Positions 21,825-30,666 of a stretch of DNA of 64,000 nt are shown here, piece by piece (within the stretch, counting starts at the first letter, position 1; every line of letters starts with the position of its first letter). Origin of the DNA: Gammaproteobacteria bacterium (GTDB taxonomy: Bacteria > Pseudomonadota > Gammaproteobacteria > Xanthomonadales > SZUA-36). The stretch covers positions 1-64,000 of the forward strand of contig JAUIBE010000008.1 of NCBI GenBank assembly GCA_030428105.1, given 5' to 3'. The position numbers were made by a program, and so were the translations under genes. Below the pieces are notes generated by a model. That model was not told the DNA's origin, made no database searches, and saw only the letters and a list, made by a program, of their open reading frames with translations.

Positions 21825-23330
21825 ATGGCCTTTCCGGTTCCTGATATCCCGGCGCAGCGCGCCCGAATGGAAGGCGCGGCCCTGGCCATGCGCGAACTGG
21901 ATTCCGGCCGGGAAGTCAGCTACCGCCAACTGGATGAGCAAACCGGCAAAGCCGCCGCAGTGCTTGCCAGTCTTGGCGTTCAAGCCGGTGACCGGGTTGC
22001 CATCCTGTGCCGCAACCGTATCGATTTTTTCGTGTTCCTGTTTGCATGTGCCCGCGTTGCCGCCATCCTGGTGCCGCTTGACTGGCGCATGCCGGCTTCC
22101 GAATCGCGACTCCTGGTGGATGATTGCGATGCCGGCTGGCTGATTTGTGGCGAAGAAGACCGCGAGTGCGCACGCCAGGTTGCCGGCACAAAACGGCGCA
22201 TCATCGACCTCGATGACGCAGGCCCACAAGGCTATCCGGCGTTGTCCTCAAATGTTACGCCAGTCGCCGGAACCCAGCGTAATGCCGAAGACACCTGGTA
22301 CCTGCTTTACACCTCCGGCACCACCGGGCGGCCCAAGGCGGTGATTCAGACCTTTGGCATGGCGATTGCCAATTACGTGAACATTTCGCAAGGCATGGGT
22401 TTGCGCTCCAGCGATACCACCCTGTGCTTTCTACCGCTGTTTCATTCGGCGGGAATCAACCTGGTGACGCTGCCCGTGCTGATCCTCGGCGGTCGGGTGT
22501 TGTTGACCCCGGGCTTCGATGCAGCGCGTACGCTCTCTCTGCTGGAAGCCGGCGAACTGGACGCCTTCTTCGCCGTGCCAGCCGCCTACCAGGCATTGTC
22601 GCTGGAGCCTGGGTTCGACACTGCCGAACTGTCGAAAACGCGGAGCTGGGGATGTGGTGGCGCCGCCATGCCGGATGCGCTGTTGAACGAATACGCGTCG
22701 CACGGCGCCGTGGTGCTGAACGGGATGGGAATGACCGAGACCGGGCCCACGGTGTTCCTGATGGATCCGCAGCGCGCCGCCGAGAAGATTGGTTCGGTAG
22801 GGCGGCCGCAGGTGCTGGCCGAGGTGCGCCTGGTTGGCCCCGATGGCCAGGACGTGGCGCCCGGCGAAGCCGGCGAACTGTGGTTTTCCGGCCCGGGCGT
22901 GACCCCGGGGTACTACAACAACCCGGAGGCAACGGCGGCGGCGTTTGCGGACGGCGGCTGGTTGCGCAGCGGCGACCAGGCCCGCTGTGATGCCGATGGC
23001 TACTACACCATCGTCGGTCGCATGAAGGACATGTACATCTCGGGCGGCGAAAACGTCTACCCCGCCGAAGTGGAGCACCACTTGTGCGAGCACCCCGATA
23101 TCCTTGAGGCCGCCGTGATCGGCATACCAGATTCAAAATGGGGCGAAGTGGGCTGCGCCTTCCTGCTGCCGCGGCCGGGCCATGAAATACCGCCGCACGA
23201 GGCGCTGCAGGCTTACCTTCGGGAACGGGTTGCCCCCTACAAAGTCCCCAAAGCCTGGCAGATCGTGGAAGACTATCCACGCACCGCGGCCGGGAAAATC
23301 CAGAAACACCTGTTGAACCCGCCAAACTGA
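21825..23330 (+). CDS. AMP-dependent acyl-CoA synthetase/ligase
   Basis: This adenylate-forming enzyme of 501 residues activates a carboxylic acid as acyl-AMP and then acyl-CoA. The phosphate-binding motif YTSGTTGRPK is near residue 162, followed by MGMTETGP, the hinge GRMKDMYISGGENVYPAE and the catalytic lysine region RTAAGKIQKHLL. The length and motifs fit medium-chain or aromatic acyl-CoA ligases. It starts six bases after the TetR stop and is followed 11 bases later by the first MaoC-like gene, so it is in one operon. The substrate is unknown; the context suggests the product of the divergent hydrolase. Confidence 0.94.
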   Translation: MAFPVPDIPAQRARMEGAALAMRELDSGREVSYRQLDEQTGKAAAVLASLGVQAGDRVAILCRNRIDFFVFLFACARVAAILVPLDWRMPASESRLLVDDCDAGWLICGEEDRECARQVAGTKRRIIDLDDAGPQGYPALSSNVTPVAGTQRNAEDTWYLLYTSGTTGRPKAVIQTFGMAIANYVNISQGMGLRSSDTTLCFLPLFHSAGINLVTLPVLILGGRVLLTPGFDAARTLSLLEAGELDAFFAVPAAYQALSLEPGFDTAELSKTRSWGCGGAAMPDALLNEYASHGAVVLNGMGMTETGPTVFLMDPQRAAEKIGSVGRPQVLAEVRLVGPDGQDVAPGEAGELWFSGPGVTPGYYNNPEATAAAFADGGWLRSGDQARCDADGYYTIVGRMKDMYISGGENVYPAEVEHHLCEHPDILEAAVIGIPDSKWGEVGCAFLLPRPGHEIPPHEALQAYLRERVAPYKVPKAWQIVEDYPRTAAGKIQKHLLNPPN

Positions 23331-23341
23331 CTTTGAGCAGA

Positions 23342-23707
23342 ATGAAAATCACTGAACAGCGTACCTTTAGCCAGGCCGATTTCGATGCCTTTGCCGATCT
23401 CTCCGGTGACAACAACCCGATACACGTCGACCATGAATTTGCCGCCGAAAGCCGTTTTGGGCGCACCGTGTCCCACGGGGTTCTGTTGTGCAGCGTGATT
23501 CGCGGAATGATCGAACGTCACCTGCCGGGCAGTAGGCAGCTTGCGCACACCGTCATGTATCCGGCGCCCACTTTCGCCGATGAAGCGATGCTGTTCGAGA
23601 TAGATATCGAGCGCGCTTCCGACAGCGAGCACCAGTGTGCGTTCCAGGTCAAGCGTGTGGCGGACGAAACCGTAACCTGCGAAGGGCAGTGCAGGGTGCA
23701 GTCATGA
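23342..23707 (+). CDS. MaoC-like (R)-specific enoyl-CoA hydratase
   Basis: This 121-residue hotdog-fold protein has the complete hydratase-2 motif SGDNNPIHVDHEFA (D23, H28) and FGRTVSHGVL. It would hydrate trans-2-enoyl-CoA to (R)-3-hydroxyacyl-CoA. The ATG at 23342 is preferred to the TTG at 23333. Its stop overlaps the start of the second hotdog gene (ATGA), so the two are translationally coupled and may form a heteromer. Confidence 0.88.
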   Translation: MKITEQRTFSQADFDAFADLSGDNNPIHVDHEFAAESRFGRTVSHGVLLCSVIRGMIERHLPGSRQLAHTVMYPAPTFADEAMLFEIDIERASDSEHQCAFQVKRVADETVTCEGQCRVQS

Positions 23708-24069
23708 AAACCGGCGACACCGCGGAACTGCACCGTGCTTTTTCCGAAGCCGACATTTCGGCCTACAACGCCCTTTGCGGTTCGCTGGACTCGGAGTTTG
23801 TGCCAGAGCCGCTGATCGGCGCGCTGTGGTCATGCCTCCTCGGTGTTCACCTTCCGGGCGTCGGCACCATGTACCTCAAGCAGGAGACCGAGCACCTCGC
23901 CGAGGCGCGGGTTGGCGAAACGCTGACCGCCAGCGTGGAAATCACCCGCATTCGCCCGGACAAAAAACTGGCCGACCTGGAGACCCGGTGCACAAACAGT
24001 TCCGGCGAGGTGATCGCCCAGGGTCGCGCGCTGGTCTATATCGGCTTCGTGGCCGGCTGGCCGGAATAG
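23704..24069 (+). CDS. Second MaoC/hotdog-like protein lacking the catalytic motif
   Basis: This 121-residue hotdog-type protein follows the first with an ATGA overlap. It has the late hotdog pattern (GTMYLKQETEHLAEARVGETL, VEITRIRPDKKLADLE) typical of MaoC partners, but the D-x-N-x-x-H hydratase motif is absent (CGSLDSEFVPEPLIGALWS stands there). It is probably the non-catalytic half of a two-subunit hydratase, or a thioesterase-like relative. The first possibility fits the gene order better. Confidence 0.78.
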   Translation: MKTGDTAELHRAFSEADISAYNALCGSLDSEFVPEPLIGALWSCLLGVHLPGVGTMYLKQETEHLAEARVGETLTASVEITRIRPDKKLADLETRCTNSSGEVIAQGRALVYIGFVAGWPE

Positions 24070-24073
24070 ATTC

Positions 24074-24799
24074 ATGACCGCCCTGGTGCGGCTCGAGCAG
24101 CGGGAGGGGATACACCTGCTGACGCTCAATCGGCCGCACCGGCACAACGCGCTGGTTCCCGAGTTGCTCGATGACCTGCTTGCTTGCGTGGGCGCGGTCG
24201 ATGCGAATAACCCCGTCATCCTGACGGCCGCCGGCCGTTCTTTCTCCACCGGGGGTGACCTGCTGGGCTTCTGGCAACACCGCGAGGATATCGCTGGCTA
24301 CTCAGCCAAACTCGTGGGGCTGCTAAACCGCGCCATCCTGGCGCTCTACACGCGCCCCGGCCCGGTTATCGGCGCGGTCCAGGGACAAGTCACGGGCGGT
24401 TCACTTGGGCTGGTCCTGGCTTGTGACTTCGTGGTGATGCATGAGCGCGTTACGATAACCCCTTGGTACGGTCCGGTTGGTTTCAGCCCCGATGGAGGCT
24501 GGCTGGCGATGCTGCCCGCGCTTGTTGGTGAGAACGATACCCGCAATTGGCTGTCCCACAATGAGACGCGGTCGGCCAGCCAGTGCCTGCGAATGGGACT
24601 CGCCAGCAGGCTGACTAAAGGCGATGTTGTAGCCGAGGCGTCGGCAGCCCTGCAATGCGTCAAGCCGGGCAAGCGGCAAAGCGCGGGGAACGCCTCCCAG
24701 CTGGAAGGTGCCCTGGAACGTGAAAGAAGGGATTTTGTTACCCGGGTTCAGACGCCAGAAGCGATTGAAGGCATTGAGAAGTTTCTGAAGAAAACTTGA
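24074..24799 (+). CDS. Crotonase-fold (enoyl-CoA hydratase/isomerase family) protein with altered active site
   Basis: This 241-residue crotonase-superfamily member has the oxyanion loop RSFSTGGDLLGF and the second half GGSLGLVLACDFVV..FSPDGGW. Aligned by eye to rat ECH, both catalytic glutamates are gone: G112 stands for E144 and Y132 for E164. It keeps the CoA-binding frame but should not be a normal hydratase. Isomerase, hydrolase, dehalogenase-like or non-catalytic roles are possible. It starts four bases after the second hotdog gene in the same operon, and its stop overlaps a possible TTG start of the GT90 gene. Confidence 0.88.
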   Translation: MTALVRLEQREGIHLLTLNRPHRHNALVPELLDDLLACVGAVDANNPVILTAAGRSFSTGGDLLGFWQHREDIAGYSAKLVGLLNRAILALYTRPGPVIGAVQGQVTGGSLGLVLACDFVVMHERVTITPWYGPVGFSPDGGWLAMLPALVGENDTRNWLSHNETRSASQCLRMGLASRLTKGDVVAEASAALQCVKPGKRQSAGNASQLEGALERERRDFVTRVQTPEAIEGIEKFLKKT

Positions 24800-24804
24800 T
24801 TTCG

Positions 24805-25806
24805 ATGCGCGAATACCTCACTCGGAAAATGCGCCGATTGGGTTTTTTCTTCCGCGAAGCAGCGCGCGGATTGCTGCCCGATAGCCGCTACTATCAACGC
24901 CTGGCATTGGTGTTTGGTGCTCTTGCGGGACAGGATTTTGCGCCTGAAGTTTACGCCCGCGTCAATTACTACAACCGCCTGGACCAGGCCTTCGTGCTTG
25001 GCGACAGCGCGCCACGAGCGCGGGACCTGTCGCGCCAGCAAGAGGGTACTTTCTATTACTATGACTTCAAGGATGTCCTGCGGTATTTTCCAGCCGACCT
25101 GCGGCTGAACTGGCTTCTTGGAGACAATATCTTGATCCCCGAACAGCCGGCCATTGTGAAGAGCCGCCCGATCGGCGATGAGAACCGCAATGCCGTGGTG
25201 CTCAAGCTCGACAAGCTGCGTCATTACGACTTGTATCAATTCAAAGACCGGCTGGCGTTCAGGGACAAGCGGAGCGCGGCAGTGTGGCGTGGGATTCTCA
25301 ACAATCCGCTGCGCGTGGCCCTGGTCAGCCGCTATGCAGGTGATCCGCGGCACGATGTCGCATACGTCGAAAAACCGCGGCTGCAGTGTGACAAGCCGCC
25401 TGGCAGCCCTCTGAAAGTATCCCGGCAGCTGGAATACCGCTACGTCCTTTCTGTTGAGGGTTACGATGTGGCCACCAACCTGAAATGGATCTTTGGTTCC
25501 AATTCCCTGTGCCTGATGCCACGGCCGCGTTACGAAACCTGGTTCATGGAAGGAACGCTGGAGGCAGGCGAGCATTACGTGGAGTTACGCGATGATTTCG
25601 CCGACCTGGACGAAAAGATTGCCTGGTATGACAGCCACCTGGCCGAGGCCGAGGCGATTATTGAAAATGCCCACCGGCACTACCGCCAGTTCAGCGATGC
25701 GCGCAATGAAACCCTGGTATCGCTGCTGGTGCTGCAGAAATACTTTGAGCGTTCCGGCCAGGTTCAGCCGCAACCGTTCTCAGGACGCTACTTTCGCGGC
25801 GCGTAG
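24805..25806 (+). CDS. GT90/CAP10-like glycosyltransferase (LPS-modification type)
   Basis: The protein has about 333 residues. It carries the CAP10/GT90 C-terminal pattern (SVEGYDVATNLKWIFGSNS, MPRPRYETWFMEG) followed by ..HYVELRDDFADLDEKIAW. Family members transfer xylose or glucose in eukaryotes; in bacteria they are linked to LPS core or capsule sugars (LpsA type). ATG 24805 is chosen; an in-frame TTG at 24796 would overlap the preceding stop. It is the last gene of the TetR operon by position, which is odd for a catabolic set. It may instead have its own promoter inside the crotonase gene. Confidence 0.82.
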   Translation: MREYLTRKMRRLGFFFREAARGLLPDSRYYQRLALVFGALAGQDFAPEVYARVNYYNRLDQAFVLGDSAPRARDLSRQQEGTFYYYDFKDVLRYFPADLRLNWLLGDNILIPEQPAIVKSRPIGDENRNAVVLKLDKLRHYDLYQFKDRLAFRDKRSAAVWRGILNNPLRVALVSRYAGDPRHDVAYVEKPRLQCDKPPGSPLKVSRQLEYRYVLSVEGYDVATNLKWIFGSNSLCLMPRPRYETWFMEGTLEAGEHYVELRDDFADLDEKIAWYDSHLAEAEAIIENAHRHYRQFSDARNETLVSLLVLQKYFERSGQVQPQPFSGRYFRGA

Positions 25807-25827
25807 GCTTGTCCCCGGCAGGCTGGA

Positions 25828-26295
25828 TCAGGCCAGTTTTCGATAGAAGCGGACGATCAATTCTTCCACCACCAGCATGATGACCAGGATGGCAATGATG
25901 ATGGCCACGCCATGCAGCCAGCCGCCGAAGTACACCGCGTTGCCAAACGAGTAGTTGACCGCCTCGAGAATCACGAACTTGGAGCCGAACAGGATCAGCC
26001 AGGCCACCAGCCAGCGCATGATTTTTGCGCCGGTTCCGGGTTTCGATTTGAAATAGGAAGCGGCCGCGTGTTCAACCACCAGCGTTGCTTTAAGCAGGAT
26101 TTGGAGCAGGATGGCGACAAATACAGAAACGGTGAACGATTCGATCTCGACGTATTGCGAGTATTCGACAAACAGGTTCAGCACCACCAGGTCGATGAGC
26201 ACGCCGGTGTAATAGCGGATAAACCACTTTTGCCGGGAAGAGGGCACTTCCGCCAGTGCGGGCCCGGAGGAGTGGTGGGTTTGCGCTTCGCTCAT
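25828..26295 (-). CDS. Four-helix membrane protein of unknown function
   Basis: The 155-residue protein has about four hydrophobic helices (near residues 30-50, 55-80, 93-110 and 122-145) and a short polar N terminus. No motif for transport or catalysis is visible, and I do not recognise a family name. It converges on the GT90 gene and lies downstream of the amidase on the same strand, with a 131-bp gap that contains only weak dyads. Confidence 0.78.
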   Translation of the reverse strand: MSEAQTHHSSGPALAEVPSSRQKWFIRYYTGVLIDLVVLNLFVEYSQYVEIESFTVSVFVAILLQILLKATLVVEHAAASYFKSKPGTGAKIMRWLVAWLILFGSKFVILEAVNYSFGNAVYFGGWLHGVAIIIAILVIMLVVEELIVRFYRKLA

Positions 26296-26426
26296 GGTGT
26301 TTCAGTCGCCTGCTAGTCTGGTTAAGTTTGCCTGCCCGGGTGTGTGCCCGGACTTTCGCAGAGTTTAAGTCATGCCATGCGTGATAAGCCACGGCTTTGC
26401 GGTTGCCGGAGTCAAACCGCCGGTCA

Positions 26427-28124
26427 TCAGGGAAACTGCGGTGGAGCGACGCGTTTCAACGTTGCCTGCTCAAAGGCATAGGCAAGCTTGATCAACACCG
26501 GCTCGCTGCAGGCTGTGCCCATGAAGGCCACGCCGAAGGGCATGGGCGCGGCATCAAATCCTTCCGGCAGCGGTGGATCGAGCGCCAGTGGAACCGCGCC
26601 GTAAGGAACGATGATCTGCGGGTAACCGGCCTTGTCCGCCAGTTGCTCGCCCGCCCAGGATGGAATCAGCAGCGCATCCAGCTTGTCATTGGCCAGCGCG
26701 GCGTCGATGCCCTCGGTTCGGGTCAGGCGCAGGTCTTTGGCGCGGTCGGCCTCGTAGCGGGAGCGGTCGCGTTCCACGTCCATCTCATCGGAGAAATCGA
26801 GTTCCTGCTGCTGGTACTTGATGGCGTTGCGCTGTGGGTGGCTGGTGTTGAATTCGCGCAGTTCGGTCAGGCTGGCCACCGGGGCGGCGTCGCCTAGCGA
26901 ATCGAGCCAGGCGTTGAAATCACGCTTCATGCCGTATTTCATCACCACCGAGCAGTTTTCATCGTTGCCGCGCACCTGCGTGTCGTAGCAGTTGCCGAAC
27001 AGCAGTTGGTTGTCATCGGCTTCGGTGGCGACGTGGCTGGGGATAACTGCTGGGTCAACAATCACCGCGCCCTGGGAGGCGAGCACCGCGATGACTTCAT
27101 CCATCAGCGCGGCCGCTTCGGCGGAAAGCCCGCCGCGCGGTGCATCGGCGCCCGGAGGTGTGACAGCGTCATAGTAAAAGGCGCGAGGAATTCCGATACG
27201 GGCGCCCTCCAGTCCGTCCGCGTCGAGAAACGCGGTGTAGTCATTGCCGGGCACCGCTTCGCAGGTGCCGATAGCCGGGTCATTGGGGTCGGTGTTGGAG
27301 GGGTTCTCCATGGCGCCGAGGAGCACCGCGGCCCCGGCCACCGTACGCGCCATCGGACCGGCGGAATCCTGGTCCATGGTGATCGGGATGATGCCGTGAC
27401 GGCTAAGGCGCCCGATGGTCGGGTCGATGCCCACCAGCATGTTGTTGTTGGATGGAATCAGCAGCGAGCCGGAAGTCTGGGTGCCGACGCTGCCGGCCCA
27501 GAAACTCACTGCCGTGCCGATGCCGGAACTGGAGCCTCCGGTGGACATTACCGGACGGCCATCGTTGAAGCCCTCGCGTGGGTCGCGGCGCGGCTCGTAG
27601 GGGTTCATGGCATAGCCACGCAGCGCGTTGTAGTTATCCGGCATGCCGGTGGCCACCCAGTTGGCCAGCTCGGTCAGCGTGGTCTTGGCCAGGATGATCG
27701 CGCCGGCGTTTTCCAGGTTCTCCACGATGGTGGCGTCGTAGGGCGGCACAAAGCCTTCAAAGGCGATGGCGCCGCCGGTGGTGGCCATGTCCACGGTGTG
27801 GATGTTGTCTTTCAGGGCCACCGGTATGCCGTGCAGCGGGCCGCGAATTTTGCCTTCGCGCCGTTCGGCGTCCAGTTGGTCGGCCAAGGCCTGCGCTTTC
27901 GGGTTGACCGCCAGGGTGGCGCCCAACCGCAGTTCGTAGAGCGCAATGCGTTGCAGGTACTGGTCCACCAGCTGGCGCGAGGTGACATGCCCATCGGCCA
28001 GCGCTTTCTGGATTTCGGGAATGCTGGCTTCGACCACGCTGAAGCCGGTTTTGGCCAGCGCAGGGTTTGCGGCAAGCAGTGCGCTCAGCAGCAGTGCGGC
28101 GAATGAAAGAAGTCTGGGAATCAT
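26427..28124 (-). CDS. Exported amidase (amidase signature family)
   Basis: This 565-residue Ser-cisSer-Lys amidase has K105 in PVALKDNI, the cis-serine in GGSSSG (198-201) and nucleophile S220 in GTQTSGS. The family hydrolyses carboxamides. The ATG at 28124 gives a clear Sec signal peptide ending ALA-KTG, so it is likely periplasmic. It begins four bases after the stop of the DcaP-like porin gene, so the two are one transcript: a porin supplying an amide and an enzyme cleaving it in the periplasm. The substrate is unknown. Confidence 0.92.
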   Translation of the reverse strand: MIPRLLSFAALLLSALLAANPALAKTGFSVVEASIPEIQKALADGHVTSRQLVDQYLQRIALYELRLGATLAVNPKAQALADQLDAERREGKIRGPLHGIPVALKDNIHTVDMATTGGAIAFEGFVPPYDATIVENLENAGAIILAKTTLTELANWVATGMPDNYNALRGYAMNPYEPRRDPREGFNDGRPVMSTGGSSSGIGTAVSFWAGSVGTQTSGSLLIPSNNNMLVGIDPTIGRLSRHGIIPITMDQDSAGPMARTVAGAAVLLGAMENPSNTDPNDPAIGTCEAVPGNDYTAFLDADGLEGARIGIPRAFYYDAVTPPGADAPRGGLSAEAAALMDEVIAVLASQGAVIVDPAVIPSHVATEADDNQLLFGNCYDTQVRGNDENCSVVMKYGMKRDFNAWLDSLGDAAPVASLTELREFNTSHPQRNAIKYQQQELDFSDEMDVERDRSRYEADRAKDLRLTRTEGIDAALANDKLDALLIPSWAGEQLADKAGYPQIIVPYGAVPLALDPPLPEGFDAAPMPFGVAFMGTACSEPVLIKLAYAFEQATLKRVAPPQFP

Positions 28125-28128
28125 GGGC

Positions 28129-29523
28129 CTACCTTGATGAGTACTTGTGCGCAAAGTTGTAGCGCGTGGTGAACTGGACACGGAAATCATCGCCATTGGA
28201 GCCGTCGGCGTTCTCCAGCTTACCGTAGAGGAACTCCACGCCGGTCACGAATGCCGGCGAGTGGGTGTAGAACAGGTTGGTGCTGGCGTAGGTCACCTTG
28301 TCCGGTTCGCTGGTGAGCTGCAGGTTGGTGAGCTTGTTGTCGTTCTGCGACAGGCCGATCGATGAACTCCAGTGTTCGGACCAGTAGTGGTCGTAGTACA
28401 GCAGGAAGCCCAGCGATTCCATCGCTTTCACCTCGGCGCCTGCACCGGTGAACTCGGGCGCCAGGTTGGAGCCGCCGCCGTCGTTGATAAAGCTGGCAAT
28501 GCCCTCGCCGTAAGTCACGCCAAACTTGAGCTGGTCGCGTCCCACGGTATTGAGGATGCCGGTGAGGTTAACGCCCCAGCCAAAGGTGTCGCCCTTGGGA
28601 CGGTTATCCGCGCTTTCGAGTGTTTCCCACGCCAGGTGGCGGGCCACCGCGGCTGCCTGGAAGTGGCCCCAGTCGCCCTCGGTGCGCCAGCGGCCAATGA
28701 GGTCGGGAAGCTCAGACTTTGGCACCAGGTCTTCCGCCAGTGTGGGCGCCAGTTCGTTGATAATGCCGACGTTGAAGCTGGCATTCTGCTGCTCCAGCGC
28801 GATGGCAAAATGCGAACCACCTTCGCCGTAGGGAATGGTGTAGCGCACCATCGGGTTGCGGTTCAGCGCCATGCCTGAAGGGCCCCACCAGTCATAGACA
28901 TTGGGCCAGGTGGTGATGTCCATGAAGGTGCTCCAGGTCTGGCCAGCGCCCCAGCGGCCCAGTTCAAACCAGGCGTGCCGAAGGTTGAACGCGTTGCTGC
29001 CCGCGTTGCTGCCGGTGCCGAACAGGTCGAACTCGATCCAGCCCCGGGCATCGCCCAGCGGGGTCGAAGCCTCGCTGACAAACGACAAGCGCGATTGCTT
29101 GATGCTGGTAATGAAGTTGCCGTCACTGCCGTAAAGGCCCGGCGTGGTGGGAATGGTGGTTGGCACGAGGGTGGATTCATACTGCGGCGCCACCCGGTCG
29201 AAGTCGTAAATCATGTCCAGGTTCACAAACCCGGAAATTTCCATGGACGGGCGGAAGTCTGCCTCGGGACCACCGGCCACTTGCGGCTCGGTCTCTGCGG
29301 CCGCGTCGCTGGCCACCACGGTGTCCGCAGTGGCTGCCGGCGTGCCGCTTTCGGTCTTCAGCCGGTCAAGTTCGCGCTGCATTTGCTCCAGCAAGACGCG
29401 TTGTTGCTCAAGCTGCGCTTCGAGGTTGCGAATGCGCTCGTCGGCGCTGGGTTCCTGGGCGAGGGCCTGGGATGCTCCAAGCAGCAAGACAACCAGGCAC
29501 ATTAGGCGATTAAAGAAACCCAT
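28129..29523 (-). CDS. DcaP-like trimeric porin
   Basis: This 464-residue outer-membrane protein has a signal peptide (MGFFNRLMCLVVLLLGASQA), a coiled coil of heptads (about residues 25-60, IRNLEAQLEQQRVLLEQM) and then a beta-barrel beginning EISGFVNLDMIYDFD and ending FTTRYNFAHKYSSR. An N-terminal coiled coil before a 16-strand-like barrel is the DcaP pattern; those porins pass dicarboxylates and related small negatively charged compounds. The ATG at 29523 has AAGGAAA six bases upstream. It is cotranscribed with the amidase and divergent from the glutaminase. Confidence 0.83.
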   Translation of the reverse strand: MGFFNRLMCLVVLLLGASQALAQEPSADERIRNLEAQLEQQRVLLEQMQRELDRLKTESGTPAATADTVVASDAAAETEPQVAGGPEADFRPSMEISGFVNLDMIYDFDRVAPQYESTLVPTTIPTTPGLYGSDGNFITSIKQSRLSFVSEASTPLGDARGWIEFDLFGTGSNAGSNAFNLRHAWFELGRWGAGQTWSTFMDITTWPNVYDWWGPSGMALNRNPMVRYTIPYGEGGSHFAIALEQQNASFNVGIINELAPTLAEDLVPKSELPDLIGRWRTEGDWGHFQAAAVARHLAWETLESADNRPKGDTFGWGVNLTGILNTVGRDQLKFGVTYGEGIASFINDGGGSNLAPEFTGAGAEVKAMESLGFLLYYDHYWSEHWSSSIGLSQNDNKLTNLQLTSEPDKVTYASTNLFYTHSPAFVTGVEFLYGKLENADGSNGDDFRVQFTTRYNFAHKYSSR

Positions 29524-29568
29524 GTTACTTTCCTTGGCTAATTGACGGGGTAAAAAAAGCTTAGGCCA

Positions 29569-30603
29569 ATGGTGACGGCATTGCGAACTCGCGCGACACT
29601 GATCGGACTCGTGGCACTCCTGGCCACCTTGGACTGCCGCGCAGACGGCGTCACGCCCGCCGCGGAAATACATACTTTACTGGCAGAGATTTACCAGGAA
29701 ACCTCGGGAAATTCCGAGGGAACCCTGCCTGACTACATTCCTGCCCTGGCCGAGGCCGACCCGGACCAGTTCGCGATTGCGGTGGTGCTTGCCGATGGCC
29801 AGACCATTGGCGTGGGTGATCTTGACCACGAGTTTGCCATCATGTCGGCAGCCAAGCCGTTCACTGCCGCCCTGGTGTTGCGCCAAAGCGGGCGTGAAAC
29901 CATCCGCGAGAAAATCGGGGTTGAGCCTACCGGGGCGCACTTCAACTCGGTGGCCGCCATTGAATTGCACCCCGACCGCTCGGTCAATCCTATGGTCAAC
30001 GCCGGCGCCATGGCCGCGGTGAGCCTGCTAGAGGGCGATGATCCGGAAGCGCAGTGGGGTTCACTGCTTGGCTGGTACCAACAACTTGCAGGTGCGGAGC
30101 TGGCCGTTATCGATGGGGTCTACCAGTCGGTCCAGAAGACCGGCGAGCGCAACAAGGCGATGGCGGTGCTGTTGCACAGCTACGGGCGCCTGTACGGCGA
30201 GCCCGAAGCGGTACGCGATATCTACAATCGTCAGAGTTCGGTGGGCGTGACCACAGCGCAGTTGGCCATGATGGGCGCGGTGTTGGCCAACGGCGGAGTG
30301 CACCCGGTGAGTGGTGAAACCCTGCTGGCGCCGGACCTGGTCTCCGGGGTGCTGGCGCTGATGACCATGGCCGGGCTTTACGATGGCGCCGGCGCCTGGG
30401 CCTGGGAGGTCGGGCTTCCGGCCAAATCAGGGGTTGGTGGTGGCATCGTGGCGGTTGTGCCGGGCCGGCTGGCCATTGCCGCGTTTTCACCGCGCCTGGA
30501 CGAACAGGGCAATAGCGTTCGCGCGCAGTTGGCGATCCGCCAGTTCGCCAGCCGCATGCGGTTGGGCCTGTTCGGGCCGGTGGTCCCGCCCGATCGCCAT
30601 TGA
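29569..30603 (+). CDS. Exported glutaminase (GlsA family)
   Basis: This serine-dependent glutaminase (beta-lactamase-like fold) of 344 residues turns glutamine into glutamate and ammonia. The S-x-x-K catalytic pair is S93/K96 in IMSAAKPF. Other family blocks are HPDRSVNPMVNAGAM, NRQSSVGVTTAQLAMM and AKSGVGGGIVAVVPG followed by SPRLDEQGNSVRA. It begins with a hydrophobic signal (LIGLVALLATLDCRADG), so it should be exported, whereas the usual GlsA/GlsB enzymes are cytoplasmic. Only 45 bases separate it from the divergent porin-amidase operon, which suggests a shared role in taking nitrogen from amides outside the cytoplasm. Confidence 0.92.
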   Translation: MVTALRTRATLIGLVALLATLDCRADGVTPAAEIHTLLAEIYQETSGNSEGTLPDYIPALAEADPDQFAIAVVLADGQTIGVGDLDHEFAIMSAAKPFTAALVLRQSGRETIREKIGVEPTGAHFNSVAAIELHPDRSVNPMVNAGAMAAVSLLEGDDPEAQWGSLLGWYQQLAGAELAVIDGVYQSVQKTGERNKAMAVLLHSYGRLYGEPEAVRDIYNRQSSVGVTTAQLAMMGAVLANGGVHPVSGETLLAPDLVSGVLALMTMAGLYDGAGAWAWEVGLPAKSGVGGGIVAVVPGRLAIAAFSPRLDEQGNSVRAQLAIRQFASRMRLGLFGPVVPPDRH

Positions 30604-30666
30604 TCCCATTGCAATACTGGACGCTTAGAATCTGATCCCGGTACCCGATACCGAAGGTAAACCACG

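Noticed and set aside
26296-26426. Terminator between the amidase and the four-helix membrane protein
   Set aside because: Only a 5-bp CCGGG/CCCGG dyad without a T run is present, which is too weak to call.
27006-28106. A 366-codon plus-strand open frame
   Set aside because: It is antisense to the amidase, whose catalytic residues are intact; this frame has shadow composition.
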